From Vogesella aquatica (GTDB lineage: Bacteria; Pseudomonadota; Gammaproteobacteria; Burkholderiales; Chromobacteriaceae), in contig NZ_JAQQLF010000014.1 of the NCBI RefSeq assembly GCF_028548455.1, positions 1 through 64,000 on the forward strand: 64,000 nucleotides of DNA, given 5' to 3'. Below the pieces are notes generated by a model. That model made no database searches and had not been told where the DNA came from. It saw nothing but the letters and a program-made list of their open reading frames with translations. Each line of letters begins with the position of its first letter. Position 1 is the first letter of the stretch. This document shows, piece by piece, positions 1-9,762 of this stretch. The position numbers and the translations under genes are program-made.

Positions 1-82
1 GCTCGGGAAAGTCGGTAGTGACCTCGAACTGCACGGCACCGCAGTGGCAGCTACCCCGATAGGTTTGTTCCGGTCGGCTCAT
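1..82 (-). CDS. GFA (CENP-V/Mss4-like) family protein, N-terminal fragment
   Basis: A frame starting at an ATG at 82 runs off the left edge. The 27 visible residues contain GSCHCGAVQFEV, the first zinc-binding Cys-x-Cys of the glutathione-dependent formaldehyde-activating (GFA)/CENP-V fold, always found near the N-terminus of this family. The rest of the gene lies outside the window. GFA-fold proteins bind zinc through about four to seven cysteines; most bacterial members have no proven substrate, so no reaction is assigned. It follows the sugar-transferase gene on the same strand after about 14 bases but has no obvious link to polysaccharide synthesis. Confidence 0.75.
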   Translation of the reverse strand, partial: MSRPEQTYRGSCHCGAVQFEVTTDFPE

Positions 83-95
83 GCTTGTTGTCCTG

Positions 96-884
96 TTATC
101 GGGTCACGATCTTCAGCAAAGTAGCGACGATGATCTGCACGTCGCCAACCAGTGTGTGGCTTTGCGCGTAGCGCACGTAGTAGCCCAGTTTTTCCGGCAG
201 CACCTGCTCGATGTAGGCGCGCTCCGGGTCGGCGGCTTTGCCCAGGATCTCGTTCTCGTCGATCATGCGGATCGACGCCCAGTCGGTAATGCCGGGGCGT
301 ACCGACAGCACGATGTCCTTCACGCTATCCGGGTAGTGCGCCACGTATTTGGGTACCTCGGGGCGCGGGCCCACCAGGCTCATGTCGCCGTACAACACGT
401 CCAGCAACTGCGGCAGCTCGTCCAGCTTGGTCTTGCGCAGCAGGTGGCCGGCACGCGTCACACGCTGGTCGGCGCCCACCGTCAGCTGGCCGGCGGCTTC
501 GGCGCCAATCTTCATGGTACGGAACTTGTGGATGCGGAACAGCTGGCCGCCACGCCCTACCCGCACCTGGCGGAAGAACACCGGGCCGGGCGAGTCCAGC
601 TTGACCCACAGCGCGATAGCCAACAGCAGCGGCCAGATCAGCCACAGCCCGGCCAGCACCGCCACCAGGTCGAACAGGCGCTTGGCCAGCGCCGAGCCGG
701 GGCGGGCGGCCAAGGTTGGCCGCAGCGTGTCTGGTGGCCCAAAGCTGCTGCGCGACGCGTCTGCTGCGTTGGCCGGTGCTCGCTCCCTCGCTGTACCGTT
801 TGTACTATCTCGGTCGCTGCGCGCCGTCCGCCTTGCATCCGGGCCGCTCGCGGCGCTTTGGCTGTCTTGTTGCGGATCGCGCAT
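96..884 (-). CDS. Polyprenyl-phosphate sugar-1-phosphate transferase (initiating)
   Basis: Bacterial sugar transferase family (PglC/WbaP catalytic domain, monotopic phosphoglycosyl transferase). It moves a sugar-1-phosphate from a nucleotide sugar onto undecaprenyl phosphate at the inner membrane, starting each polysaccharide repeat. After about 65 polar, probably disordered residues comes one hydrophobic re-entrant helix (RLFDLVAVLAGLWLIWP), then KLDSPGPVFFRQ, HKFRTM, KLDELPQL with the catalytic Asp-Glu pair, and LVGPRP. There is no upstream multi-pass domain, so it is the short PglC-like type. The ATG at 884 shares its A with the TGA of the aminotransferase (TGATG); a GTG one codon earlier is possible. 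It is the last gene of the polysaccharide operon. The sugar transferred cannot be read from sequence. Confidence 0.9.
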   Translation of the reverse strand: MRDPQQDSQSAASGPDARRTARSDRDSTNGTARERAPANAADASRSSFGPPDTLRPTLAARPGSALAKRLFDLVAVLAGLWLIWPLLLAIALWVKLDSPGPVFFRQVRVGRGGQLFRIHKFRTMKIGAEAAGQLTVGADQRVTRAGHLLRKTKLDELPQLLDVLYGDMSLVGPRPEVPKYVAHYPDSVKDIVLSVRPGITDWASIRMIDENEILGKAADPERAYIEQVLPEKLGYYVRYAQSHTLVGDVQIIVATLLKIVTR

Positions 885-2053
885 CACTGGCCCAGCAGCT
901 GACGCACGGCGGCGATAACGCGGGTCTGGTCGTCGTCGCTCATGCGGGTGTACAGCGGCAGCGTTACTTCGGCTTCAAACGCCGCGTCGGCCACCGGGAA
1001 CTGCTCGCGCGTCAGGCCGTAGCTATCGCGCCATACCGGCTGGCGGTGCAGCGGAATGAAATGCACCGAGCAGCCAATGCCCAGCTCGGCCATTTTCACG
1101 ATGAAATCATCGCGGCTGATGCCGGCCTGCGGCTGCAGGCGCACCGGGTACAGATGCCAGGCGTGGTTGCTGCCGGCGTCGGCCGGGTGCGCCGGCAGGG
1201 TCAGCGGCAGGCCGGCCAGCTCGGCGTCGTAACGCGCCGCCATCGCCTCGCGCTTTTGCAGGAAGGCGTCGATCTTCTTCAGCTGGTGGATGCCCATCGC
1301 CGCGGCGGTATCCGGCATATTGTACTTGTAGCCCGGGGCCACCACTTCGTAGTACCAGGCCGGGGTCTTGGAGGTGTAGCGGTCGAAAGCGTCGCGGCTG
1401 ATGCCGTGCAGGCGCATCACCTTGCAGCGGGCGATGATGTCGGCGTGGCGCGACACCACCATGCCGCCCTCACCGGTGGTCATGGTCTTGTTGGCGTAAA
1501 AGCTGAACACCGTCACGTCGGAATCCAGCGCCCCCACCAGCGTGCCCTTGTAGTAAGTGGGCATGGCGTGGGCGGCGTCTTCTACCACCTTCAGCCCGTG
1601 CTCGCGCGCAATGGCGATGATGGCGTCCATATCGCAGGCCAGGCCGGCAAAATGCACCGGAATGATAGCGCGGGTTTTATCGGTAATGGCGGCGCGGATG
1701 GCGTCCGGGCGGATGTTGAAGGTGGCCGGATCCACGTCCACACACACCGGGTGCGCGCCCAGGTAGCGCACCACCTCGGCGGTGGCGGTAAAGGTATAGC
1801 TGGGCACGATCACCTCGTCGCCCTCTTTCACCCCCACCGCTTCCAGCGCCAGGTGCAGGCCGGCGGTGGCGGAGTTCACCGCGATGGCTTCCACGCCACC
1901 GCCGATGTAGGCGGCAAAATCCGCCTCGAACTGGCGGGTTTTCGGGCCGGTGGTTACCCAGCCGGAACGCAGCGCGTCGACCACTTCATTGATCTCGTCC
2001 TCGCCGATATCCGGCAGGGCGAAGGGGAGGAATTTGGATGTTGTCAGGTTCAT
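884..2053 (-). CDS. DegT/DnrJ/EryC1/StrS-family sugar aminotransferase
   Basis: PLP-dependent aminotransferase, 389 residues, the usual family length. It converts a keto-sugar nucleotide to an amino sugar using glutamate. Visible marks are the N-terminal [13 protein letters not shown] segment, the EDAAHA motif with the Asp that contacts the PLP nitrogen, and [14 protein letters not shown], whose Lys forms the Schiff base. Its start overlaps the preceding glycosyltransferase stop by four bases (ATGA), so translation is coupled. The sequence style is closer to 4-amino-sugar enzymes (PglE/ArnB type) than to WbpE, the 3-amino-sugar enzyme that would complete the WbpA-WbpB route in this locus. Substrate is therefore unassigned. 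Confidence 0.9.
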   Translation of the reverse strand: MNLTTSKFLPFALPDIGEDEINEVVDALRSGWVTTGPKTRQFEADFAAYIGGGVEAIAVNSATAGLHLALEAVGVKEGDEVIVPSYTFTATAEVVRYLGAHPVCVDVDPATFNIRPDAIRAAITDKTRAIIPVHFAGLACDMDAIIAIAREHGLKVVEDAAHAMPTYYKGTLVGALDSDVTVFSFYANKTMTTGEGGMVVSRHADIIARCKVMRLHGISRDAFDRYTSKTPAWYYEVVAPGYKYNMPDTAAAMGIHQLKKIDAFLQKREAMAARYDAELAGLPLTLPAHPADAGSNHAWHLYPVRLQPQAGISRDDFIVKMAELGIGCSVHFIPLHRQPVWRDSYGLTREQFPVADAAFEAEVTLPLYTRMSDDDQTRVIAAVRQLLGQ

Positions 2054-3276
2054 TTGAGTATCGAAAGAAAACTGGAAGCCAATTGCTCATATGCATGATG
2101 CTGCAGAACGTAGTTACGCCCGCGCTTGCCCATGGCAACACGCTCATCACCGGGCACCGCCAACAAATCGCTAACCGCTTGGTACAAAAGCGCCGGGTTT
2201 TCTGGCGAGATAGTCATGCCACATGCTGCTTCAGCTACAGGGTCGTTGCCGGCATTTATAGCCATGATGACAGGCCGACCAGCCATCATATAGTCCATAA
2301 GCTTGTTAGGCGCGATACCGAAGCGGAAAAGCGGCTGACTCTGCAAGCCGATATAGGCCACATCAAAGTATTGCAAAACACATGGAATAAGCCCCTTGGG
2401 TACCGGGCTCAAAAAATGAATATTATGCAACGACATTTGTTTGGCCCGGGCCATTAACGCGTCCTTATCCGGACCCGAGCCCACCAAAACGTACGCAATG
2501 CTATCGTCTGTAGTCAGCGCTGCTGCATCAAGAACCGTATCGAGCGCATTAGCCACACCATGTGTACCGGCATAACCCACAATCCGTTTGCCAGCAGCCT
2601 TGAGAGACTGCAGCCGGACGACGGTTTCGTGATCTGCAGAAACAGGTGCATCCAGCCAATCTTCCGGGCAGATGCCATTGGGTACGATGTGCAGCTTGCC
2701 TCGTACCATTCCTCGGGAAACCATGTAATCCTTCACATTAGGCAACATGGAAACCACATGATCAGCGTGCTTGTAGGCGTAATCTTCCGCACACTGCAAT
2801 AACCGGATAAACGGATGCTTGGGTGACATCCCCCCCAACTCGATGGGCGATAGCGGCCAGAGATCGTGCACTTCGAAAACCAGCTTTGCTCCGTACTTTC
2901 GTGCTATGTGCCTGGCTGGCCAAATATCCAGCGGATAGGTGCTAGAAGCAATAACAACATCAGGCTTAAAAGAGCCAAGCAGCGCTGAAGCATGCCTGAA
3001 AAGCTGCCCCAGAAAACTAAACATATTGATGACTCGGCCAACACCGTTACCGTTATATTTTGTTGTTCTCAGCCACGCATACGTAATGCCATCAATATCC
3101 TCAATTGACACGGACTTGTCGCTGACAGGCCGCACGGTTCTCACATGAGACTCCGTTGCCGCCACAATCATCACCTTATGCCCTAACTTCTGCCACTCTC
3201 TAGCCATGTAATAAGGGCGAAACTCCATACCATGACGGATAGAGCCAGCGTAGTGATTTATCAGCAAAATATTCAC
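2050..3276 (-). CDS. Glycosyltransferase family 4 (WbuB-like)
   Basis: GT-B fold glycosyltransferase of 408 residues. The N-terminal [10 protein letters not shown] and [16 protein letters not shown] segment is typical of WbuB/WcaI-type enzymes that add N-acetylfucosamine or similar sugars in O-antigen assembly. The C-terminal half has the nucleotide-sugar site ([14 protein letters not shown], then a phosphate-binding stretch near residue 335). It acts on the cytoplasmic face of the inner membrane. It sits between wecB (4-base gap) and the aminotransferase (ATGA overlap). Base composition is intermediate between the GC-rich flanks and the AT-rich core. Donor and acceptor are not determinable. 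Confidence 0.85.
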   Translation of the reverse strand: MNILLINHYAGSIRHGMEFRPYYMAREWQKLGHKVMIVAATESHVRTVRPVSDKSVSIEDIDGITYAWLRTTKYNGNGVGRVINMFSFLGQLFRHASALLGSFKPDVVIASSTYPLDIWPARHIARKYGAKLVFEVHDLWPLSPIELGGMSPKHPFIRLLQCAEDYAYKHADHVVSMLPNVKDYMVSRGMVRGKLHIVPNGICPEDWLDAPVSADHETVVRLQSLKAAGKRIVGYAGTHGVANALDTVLDAAALTTDDSIAYVLVGSGPDKDALMARAKQMSLHNIHFLSPVPKGLIPCVLQYFDVAYIGLQSQPLFRFGIAPNKLMDYMMAGRPVIMAINAGNDPVAEAACGMTISPENPALLYQAVSDLLAVPGDERVAMGKRGRNYVLQHHAYEQLASSFLSILK

Positions 3277-3280
3277 TTCG

Positions 3281-4369
3281 TTAACCCTTTATGTATTCCA
3301 ACATCTTTTTGACGATCTTTATGGACGCAGTGCCATCACCATAGGGGGCAATCGCCGCACCTTGATTACCAACCGAGCCCAGAATGGCTTCTGCTAACTG
3401 CCTGGCATCTACAGGGGAAACCAGTTTGTTCCAACCAGATGCCACAAGCTCTACCCACTCGGTTTCATCACGCATGGTGACACACGGCACCGAGAAGAAG
3501 AACGCTTCCTTCTGCACGCCCCCCGAATCGGTAGCGATGACAGCCGCAGACATTTCTAGCATGACCATATCCAGGTAGCCGACCGGGTCGATCAATGTCA
3601 CCTTGTTGGCAATCAGCTCATCCAGACCATGTTGCACAATGACATGGCGGGTACGAGGATGGATAGGCAGTACTACCGGGATAGATTCCGCCACAACCGC
3701 CAGTGCCTGCAGAATGACCGTCAGGCGCTGCAGGTCGTTGGTATTTTCTGCACGGTGGATGGTAGACAGAACAAAACCGCCCTTGGTCAAGCCAAGCTCG
3801 GACAAGATGCGCGATCTGGACAGCGCCTTGTCAGAAAAGAACTTGCTGGCGTCGTACATGACATCCCCTACCTGATGGCAAGCTTCAGCCGGAATCCCCT
3901 CGTTTGCCAGGTGGCTGATTGCAATATCGGTAGGCGCAAACAACAGAGAACTAGCGTGATCGGTCAACACACGGTTGATCTCTTCCGGCATTCTGCGATT
4001 AAACGAACGGAGCCCAGCTTCGACATGCGCTACCGGAATATGCAGCTTTGCCGCAGCCAGCGCACCGGCCAACGTGGAATTGGTATCGCCATAAACCAGC
4101 AGAAAATCCGGCTGTTCCGCAAGAAGAATTTTTTCAATCCCAGCCAGCTGGGCACCCGTCATTTCGCCATGCCCCCCACCACCAATGCCCAAGTTGGCAT
4201 ATGGTTTGGGAATGCCGAGCTCCTCAAAAAAAATGTTCGACATGTTTTCATCGTAATGCTGCCCGGTGTGGATGATCAGCTCTTCTACACCCAGCTGCAG
4301 GAATGCAGCACTGACACTAGCTGCTTTGATGAACTGCGGACGTGCACCAATGACGGTTACAACTTTCAT
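3281..4369 (-). CDS. wecB: UDP-N-acetylglucosamine 2-epimerase (non-hydrolysing)
   Basis: Interconverts UDP-GlcNAc and UDP-ManNAc in the cytoplasm. The 362-residue length fits WecB/MnaA. Family motifs seen are VIGARPQFIKAA at the N-terminus, the allosteric/active-site segment HVEAGLRSFNRRMPEEINR and the UDP-binding DSGGVQKEAF near residue 275. Related epimerases such as WbpI act on UDP-GlcNAc3NAcA, and since wbpA and wbpB lie upstream, that activity is an alternative I cannot exclude. It overlaps the upstream glycosyltransferase by four bases (ATGA). Confidence 0.9.
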   Translation of the reverse strand: MKVVTVIGARPQFIKAASVSAAFLQLGVEELIIHTGQHYDENMSNIFFEELGIPKPYANLGIGGGGHGEMTGAQLAGIEKILLAEQPDFLLVYGDTNSTLAGALAAAKLHIPVAHVEAGLRSFNRRMPEEINRVLTDHASSLLFAPTDIAISHLANEGIPAEACHQVGDVMYDASKFFSDKALSRSRILSELGLTKGGFVLSTIHRAENTNDLQRLTVILQALAVVAESIPVVLPIHPRTRHVIVQHGLDELIANKVTLIDPVGYLDMVMLEMSAAVIATDSGGVQKEAFFFSVPCVTMRDETEWVELVASGWNKLVSPVDARQLAEAILGSVGNQGAAIAPYGDGTASIKIVKKMLEYIKG

Positions 4370-5466
4370 AATTCAATTGCTTTCTTATATGTGTTCAACA
4401 TTTTCTGGGTACAGACCTGCCAGGAATAATTCTTGACGACAAAATCCCGCCCGTTCTTACCCATCGTCTCACGCAGGCCACGGTCATGATACAAACGTTG
4501 CATGGCGGCACAGATTGCCTCGATGTCACCCACCGGGGTAATAAAACCGGTTTGCCCGTGCACCACAACTTCGGGCAAGCCCCCGGCATCCGAAACAATC
4601 ACCGGCAAACCACAACTGGAAGCCTCGATAACAGCAACACCGAAGCTCTCTTGCCGACTTAAAGCACAGTACACATCCAAAGTTGAAAGTTTCTCAGGCA
4701 CACATTCATGCGGCACAGCACCAAAAAATTTAACTGAATCTGACAGGCCTAAACTCACGACTAAACTCTCCAAACTGACTCGCTCCGGCCCATCCCCCAC
4801 TAGGTGCAACTCAACATTACTAAAGGTGCGATCTAGAAACTCCCGCGTCAAAAACAAAGCAAAAGCCGATATAAGAATATCAATTCCATACTTATCATGC
4901 AACGACTTTACTGTACCAAAAACAAAAATCGTCTTATCATCACCATCTATTACAGATCGAAACTTATCTACATCCACACCAAACGGAGTTATTTCAATAC
5001 ACTTCAACGATTTATCCAAACCCTTTATAACTCTCGCCATATCAAAGCTTGTTGAGGCAATTACACTTGCTGACTTTAAATTAAAAGTCAACCAAGTTTT
5101 ATGCAGTATAGACTTGGTAGGAAATTCATATACATCAGATCCCCACGCATTAATCACAACAGGGACATCACAGACGAACCTTGCCGCAGCAGAATACCCT
5201 GTTGCATAATGAAAATTCACAACATCAGGCTTTATATTTTTTATTAAACCAAGTAAAAATGGGATATTTAAAATATACCCCACCCCACCCAAGAAAGGCA
5301 GCCTGTGAAAATAGCAACGATCAACAGTACTCAATTCATACAAATCATCATGCTGAGAAATTAGATGAATTTCGAAACCCAGCCTAGCAATATTCACAAT
5401 CCACTGTCTAATATGAATTGAACTTGCAGAACCAACCATTAAAATTTTTTTAATGTGCGTCGTCAT
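4366..5466 (-). CDS. Glycosyltransferase family 4
   Basis: GT-B glycosyltransferase, 366 residues. After a first Rossmann half with MVGSASSIHIRQW, the C-terminal half has LVGDGPER, FFGAVPHE, then ALSRQESFGVAVIEASSCGLPVIVSDAGGLPE, the canonical E-x7-E nucleotide-sugar site of GT4 enzymes (cited in parts: ESFGVAVIEA and SCGLPVIVSD). Presumably elongates the lipid-linked repeat unit. It is coupled to wecB downstream by an ATGA overlap and abuts the next upstream transferase. Its upstream half is AT-rich, marking the edge of the apparently imported core. Confidence 0.88.
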   Translation of the reverse strand: MTTHIKKILMVGSASSIHIRQWIVNIARLGFEIHLISQHDDLYELSTVDRCYFHRLPFLGGVGYILNIPFLLGLIKNIKPDVVNFHYATGYSAAARFVCDVPVVINAWGSDVYEFPTKSILHKTWLTFNLKSASVIASTSFDMARVIKGLDKSLKCIEITPFGVDVDKFRSVIDGDDKTIFVFGTVKSLHDKYGIDILISAFALFLTREFLDRTFSNVELHLVGDGPERVSLESLVVSLGLSDSVKFFGAVPHECVPEKLSTLDVYCALSRQESFGVAVIEASSCGLPVIVSDAGGLPEVVVHGQTGFITPVGDIEAICAAMQRLYHDRGLRETMGKNGRDFVVKNYSWQVCTQKMLNTYKKAIEL

Positions 5467-6479
5467 TAATCTATGATATCCAAAAACTTTTTATAAAAGA
5501 AATTTCTATGATATTTATATGCATTTTCTCTAATAGAATTTGAAACCCTGAAAAAACTCGAATCATCCGAGAAATCACTCAAAAGGTAATCTGAAAACAT
5601 ATGATGCACATTTGACTCAGTGTCAAAAGAGTCAAAAACTGGCAAGCCACAGCCTATGTAGTCAAATATTTTTGTACCAAACTCAGTCTTTTGATCCCTA
5701 ACTGCACAAACACCAACAGAGGCATTCTTCAGAATATTGATAGCTTGATCGTAGGGCATCCTATTATATATTTTCAGAAAAGAAGCCATCCCATATCTTT
5801 CAAGTAGCTGAACAGTTAAGCTTGAACATCCAATGAGCCATATTTCAAGTCCTTTAGAAGCATGCTGCTCCATCACTTTCTTAAGCTTCTCAGTTGTCAC
5901 TTCTGCATGACTACCATATTCAGCATATTTTCCAAAAATAGCAAAGATTAAATGTTTTTTGTTTAAAATCGACCCAGCAACCGAATTAATGCTGTGCCCA
6001 TTCATGATAATTTCTATTTTGTTTGATGTTTTAAAAATAAAAGAGTAGTAATCCTTCAAGCCCGGAGTAACAACGACATAATGATCACATAATAAATATG
6101 CAACTCTCTCCATCATTAATGCCAAGCGCAATCTAAAAAGACGCCGAAGACCTTGATCACTTATGTTGCAAGACCAGCCATCTCTAACATCAATAATGAC
6201 AGAAACACTCCGTACTTTAAAAAAAATAGACAATAAGACAAAATACCAATAAGGCCCTATCGAAATAACCACTGTATCAGGTTTAAATCTTAGCGAAAAT
6301 ATCAACAATCTTACAAACCATAAAACTCTCGCAAAAAGACCGCCTACACCTTCAGCATTATGAAAAAAAATAGATTGATACCCATGAATTCTCAAGAAAT
6401 CTGAAAGTGACTTCGGTCTGATTGCACCTACGTACTTATTTTCATCCCCATAATAGCCTATAACCATTATTTTCTGCAT
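5466..6479 (-). CDS. Glycosyltransferase (GT-B type), AT-rich
   Basis: Protein of about 337 residues with a GT4-like C-terminal half (IFGKYAEYGSHAEV, MPYDQAINILKNASVGVCAV, FDYIGCGLPVFDS) but weak N-terminal conservation, so the donor sugar is unknown. I place the start at the ATG at 6479 because GGAGAG lies six bases upstream; the frame is open to 6515, and an ATG at 6467 overlaps the wzy stop as TAATG. Strongly AT-rich compared with the flanking sugar genes, consistent with horizontal acquisition of the serotype-specific part of the cluster. Confidence 0.75.
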   Translation of the reverse strand: MQKIMVIGYYGDENKYVGAIRPKSLSDFLRIHGYQSIFFHNAEGVGGLFARVLWFVRLLIFSLRFKPDTVVISIGPYWYFVLLSIFFKVRSVSVIIDVRDGWSCNISDQGLRRLFRLRLALMMERVAYLLCDHYVVVTPGLKDYYSFIFKTSNKIEIIMNGHSINSVAGSILNKKHLIFAIFGKYAEYGSHAEVTTEKLKKVMEQHASKGLEIWLIGCSSLTVQLLERYGMASFLKIYNRMPYDQAINILKNASVGVCAVRDQKTEFGTKIFDYIGCGLPVFDSFDTESNVHHMFSDYLLSDFSDDSSFFRVSNSIRENAYKYHRNFFYKKFLDIID

Positions 6480-7795
6480 ACAGCTCTCCATGCAAACATG
6501 CGCAAAAATAACCAATACGGGAGCAAAATTGAAAGCATACCAACTGGATATAAAAACCCATAAAACCCACTAGCCAGAAGCGGTTTCGAGAAAAGAAAAA
6601 TTACTAATGGCATCAAAATGACTCTAGCCCTTCCTTTGAATGGCAAATTGGCAAGACCATAATATACACCACATACAAATGGACTAATAAGAACACCCCA
6701 AATACCAAAAAGCCCCCAAGCATCACCAACAGCAAATGATGACATCGCACCAGAAATTGCTGCATTTTCTGGATCTAGAAAATCAATCAAAATCCCATAT
6801 GTCGACTGAAATTTATCTCCGGCAACACTGGCAAAAAAACCAGAAATACCAGAGATACCTCTAAAATCTATATAATCAGGAAATACATACAAAGCCAAAA
6901 CATAGCCTGCTGCCTGAGTAGTGAACCGATGACTCAATATTTGAATTAAATATCCAACACCATCCTTCTCGACTGCATTAAGATAGAAGAAATAAAACAT
7001 ACCAACCAAGAAGAATAACAAAACAGAAACATATGACAAAACACGCCCAAAAGAGACATTCGAATCGAAGCACAAATGAACCGCCAGGATAGAAAATCCA
7101 AAATAAACAACAGATGCCTTCTCAATAAACCAAGCTGTTGCAATAAGACTTGCAAAGAATGCAATAGTAAGGTTGATTATGAAAAACTTCGATCTGAATC
7201 CTAGGCGCCTTATCATTAATAAAAGAGGAAACAATAGCGGAATATAATTTTTCAGAAGTTCTTTTACTAAGACACCGAAAAAACCTGAGGCCTGCGTAGT
7301 CTCTGCCCTTGAAGTTGCAAGCTCTAACGATGTACTATTCATCGAAAAGAAATTCTTTATTGCAACATCTTGACCAAAAACAATATGAAATATTAAAAAT
7401 ACAAATGATAGCCATGAAAGCACAACAATAAAATCATAAATTTTACTCAAATCAAAACGACTGTCATCAATATTTAATTTAACAAGAAAAAAATGGCAAA
7501 AAAACTTGCTAGCATAATAAAAAAATACGACGAAATAAAAAAATGCCAATAAGGAAAAACCCACTACTTTCTCAACTGGGTAAGGACTAAAATATGAATT
7601 AGAGACATCGGAAAAATTAAAAAGCAGCAAACTAAAACCAATTAAAAATATTAAATTAAAATAAATAACAAAGGAGATCAGGTCCAGCTTAATACCACCC
7701 CTGAAGTAGTCCGCATAAAAAAAATAAAATGCAGGCATTGCAAAGGAAAATAATGAGGCCCATGAGAAATACAATAAAAAATCTTGCACCGTCAT
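6467..7795 (-). CDS. wzy: O-antigen/exopolysaccharide polymerase, Wzy-like
   Basis: Integral membrane protein of 442 residues with about 10-12 hydrophobic segments and a long soluble loop (around residues 290-345, containing FPDYIDFRGISG). This layout, its place directly after the flippase, and the very low similarity typical of this group support a Wzy polymerase, which joins repeat units on the periplasmic side of the inner membrane. The ATG follows the TAA of wzx with no gap. AT-rich. The assignment rests on topology and context, not a catalytic motif; an O-antigen ligase is the main alternative. Confidence 0.75.
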   Translation of the reverse strand: MTVQDFLLYFSWASLFSFAMPAFYFFYADYFRGGIKLDLISFVIYFNLIFLIGFSLLLFNFSDVSNSYFSPYPVEKVVGFSLLAFFYFVVFFYYASKFFCHFFLVKLNIDDSRFDLSKIYDFIVVLSWLSFVFLIFHIVFGQDVAIKNFFSMNSTSLELATSRAETTQASGFFGVLVKELLKNYIPLLFPLLLMIRRLGFRSKFFIINLTIAFFASLIATAWFIEKASVVYFGFSILAVHLCFDSNVSFGRVLSYVSVLLFFLVGMFYFFYLNAVEKDGVGYLIQILSHRFTTQAAGYVLALYVFPDYIDFRGISGISGFFASVAGDKFQSTYGILIDFLDPENAAISGAMSSFAVGDAWGLFGIWGVLISPFVCGVYYGLANLPFKGRARVILMPLVIFLFSKPLLASGFYGFLYPVGMLSILLPYWLFLRMFAWRAVCRK

Positions 7796-9073
7796 TTACC
7801 TAAAACTCCTAAAAACACCACTAAGCACAGCAGAGTATATAATCTGAAAGAAATAAAATAGAGAGTATATGAACACATAAATTCGCACAAAATCATTCAT
7901 ACTCTCTGAGAAATAAAATCCTGCCAGCAAAAGGACAAAAGTCAACGCATTTGAAAAAAAATTTACTTTTTGTTTCTGCATAACCACTATAACAAAACTA
8001 AGTGGATATGATGAAAATCTGAAGAACATCATCATGGCCATAACAGAGGCCAAAGCGCCTGCCTTTGCCCACTGAGCGCCAAAAACTACAATAAATGCCA
8101 TCTCACCCCATAGCATCAGTATTGCGGCAGGGGCAATTGCCAACATTATTGTCAACCTGAGCATTTTCAAAAAGTCTAATGAAAAATCTAAACCTTCCCG
8201 CCTCTTCTTGGACACATTGCTCCGAAATACATCTGCCAGAGATGAAGACACAAAAAGAACTGGTGCACTAATTACCCGTTGCACAAGAAAAAAAAGCCCT
8301 GACGCTTCGATACCATATTTATATCCTATCATCGGAATCACTAGCACAGAACTTCCGGTGTTTAATAACGCGGCAGCCAGATCATATTTCAAGAATCCGC
8401 TATATTTTCTGAGCAAACCTAACGATCTAACTGTTAGAAATTTCACGCTAAAAAAAACAAAAAACTTCTTGTTTAAATTAAAGTAAGTCGCACCCATCCA
8501 AAATATAAACACTACAAAAAACGCTTGCCCAAGCAAATAACCCCAGTAGAGCCCTCTATCCATTCCAAAATAAAAGAACCCAATCTGAAAAGCCACCACA
8601 GAAACATTCTGAATAATGCGTGAAATTGCGAGTGATTTAAAGTCACCCACTCTATTTGCAAAAGCACTCAGACTTTGAATGGCACCGACAAACCCAACAC
8701 CGAGAACTACAAAACATATCTCTGCTAGATTTTTATAAGGTATGATCTTAAAGAAACCACTACTGGACAGAAAGAATAAAACAACTCCAGAAAATATGGA
8801 AACGATGGTAGATATGGCAAGTGTTGCAATCAAAATTAATCTTGCATCTCGCTCACTTTTGGGCAGTGCTATTGCCAATTCATAGCGAAGACATGCCGCA
8901 ATACCGAAAAAAGAGATAATTGAGAGTGCTGCTCCATATGCTCCAAAATCTCCAGGGCTGTATACTCGGGAAATCCATGGCATAAAAAGCAGTGGCACAA
9001 TTTGTGACACTACAGTACTTAGCATCAGCAAAATAACTGGATTTTTAAGCTTGGCAAAAAAGGTAGTCATCAT
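7796..9073 (-). CDS. wzx: Polysaccharide flippase, Wzx-like
   Basis: 425-residue membrane protein of the MOP/polysaccharide-synthesis flippase family. It shows about 12 membrane segments; the N-terminal part (NPVILLMLSTVVSQIVPLL, then YSPGDFGAYGA) is the characteristic first repeat of Wzx proteins. It would move the undecaprenyl-linked repeat unit across the inner membrane. It is the first gene of the AT-rich block and has no gap to wzy. About 150 bases upstream is a 15-bp perfect inverted repeat, so this part of the operon may have its own promoter or be separated from wbpAB. Confidence 0.85.
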   Translation of the reverse strand: MMTTFFAKLKNPVILLMLSTVVSQIVPLLFMPWISRVYSPGDFGAYGAALSIISFFGIAACLRYELAIALPKSERDARLILIATLAISTIVSIFSGVVLFFLSSSGFFKIIPYKNLAEICFVVLGVGFVGAIQSLSAFANRVGDFKSLAISRIIQNVSVVAFQIGFFYFGMDRGLYWGYLLGQAFFVVFIFWMGATYFNLNKKFFVFFSVKFLTVRSLGLLRKYSGFLKYDLAAALLNTGSSVLVIPMIGYKYGIEASGLFFLVQRVISAPVLFVSSSLADVFRSNVSKKRREGLDFSLDFLKMLRLTIMLAIAPAAILMLWGEMAFIVVFGAQWAKAGALASVMAMMMFFRFSSYPLSFVIVVMQKQKVNFFSNALTFVLLLAGFYFSESMNDFVRIYVFIYSLFYFFQIIYSAVLSGVFRSFR

Positions 9074-9219
9074 AAATTAAAGTTAGAAATCATATTATGG
9101 TTATTCTAAAATCGAAATTTCCCAACATTAAAATATCGCGCATGACAAACCTCTCATTTTTATTTTCTAACTTAGATCTAATTCTTCAACACCAGCTTGG
9201 GAGCAATTTAAATTGAAGA

Positions 9220-9259
9220 TATTTTTGATAGAAATTTGCAATACTTTCTATCAAAAATA
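9220..9259. repeat. 15-bp perfect inverted repeat upstream of wzx
   Basis: TATTTTTGATAGAAA at 9220-9234 pairs exactly with TTTCTATCAAAAATA at 9245-9259 around a 10-base spacer. It lies between the wbpD remnant and wzx in AT-rich DNA. It is not followed by a clean T tract on either strand, so it could be a regulator site, an unusual terminator or a remnant of a mobile element end. Confidence 0.7.
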
Positions 9260-9284
9260 TACTTCGCCTGACAACTCATACAGG

Positions 9285-9762
9285 CCTATCCGGCAAGCGT
9301 TCGCCACACTGTCATATCCAGCCAATGCGCTGGCCGGCGTCACAATCATCAGGGCATAGGCCAGTACATCACGGGTTACAACCGCACCAATAAAGGCAAA
9401 CTCGCAATGGTATGGCCACATACCTCTGTTGCATTGGCACCGATGGTCGCGCCTCGCTTTACCAGCGTCCTGAGATCCTCATTTTCTACTTACATGACTG
9501 CGAGGTTATTAACATTGGTAAACACCATACACGGGCCACAAAACACATTATCGTCCAGCGTTACCCCGTCATAGATGGAAATGTTATCCTGCACCCTGGC
9601 GTTGTCGCTATTAACCAGGTCATTCCCCACAAAACATTCTGGCCAAATGAACAGCGCCCATCAATGCATGCCTGGCCGCAATTGTGTACCCAGTGCCAAA
9701 TGCGGGCATCGGAACCAATAACAGCGCCATTGTCTGCAATGAGGGTGAACACTGCAGCTCAT
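9285..9762 (-). pseudogene. wbpD: Decayed wbpD-like UDP-sugar N-acetyltransferase
   Basis: On the minus strand, pieces of a left-handed beta-helix (hexapeptide) acetyltransferase can be read in more than one frame: [25 protein letters not shown], then after a one-base deletion [18 protein letters not shown] and [12 protein letters not shown], then a stop, and further on TLVKRGATIGANAT and VCGHTI, and finally QRIGW followed by CGERLPD after another frame change. Intact WbpD/WlbB (about 190-200 residues) acetylates the 3-amino group of UDP-GlcNAc3NA. At least three frame disruptions and internal stops make this copy non-functional. It follows wbpB, as in intact wbp clusters. The 135 bases between it and wbpB hold nothing I recognise. 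Confidence 0.85.
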
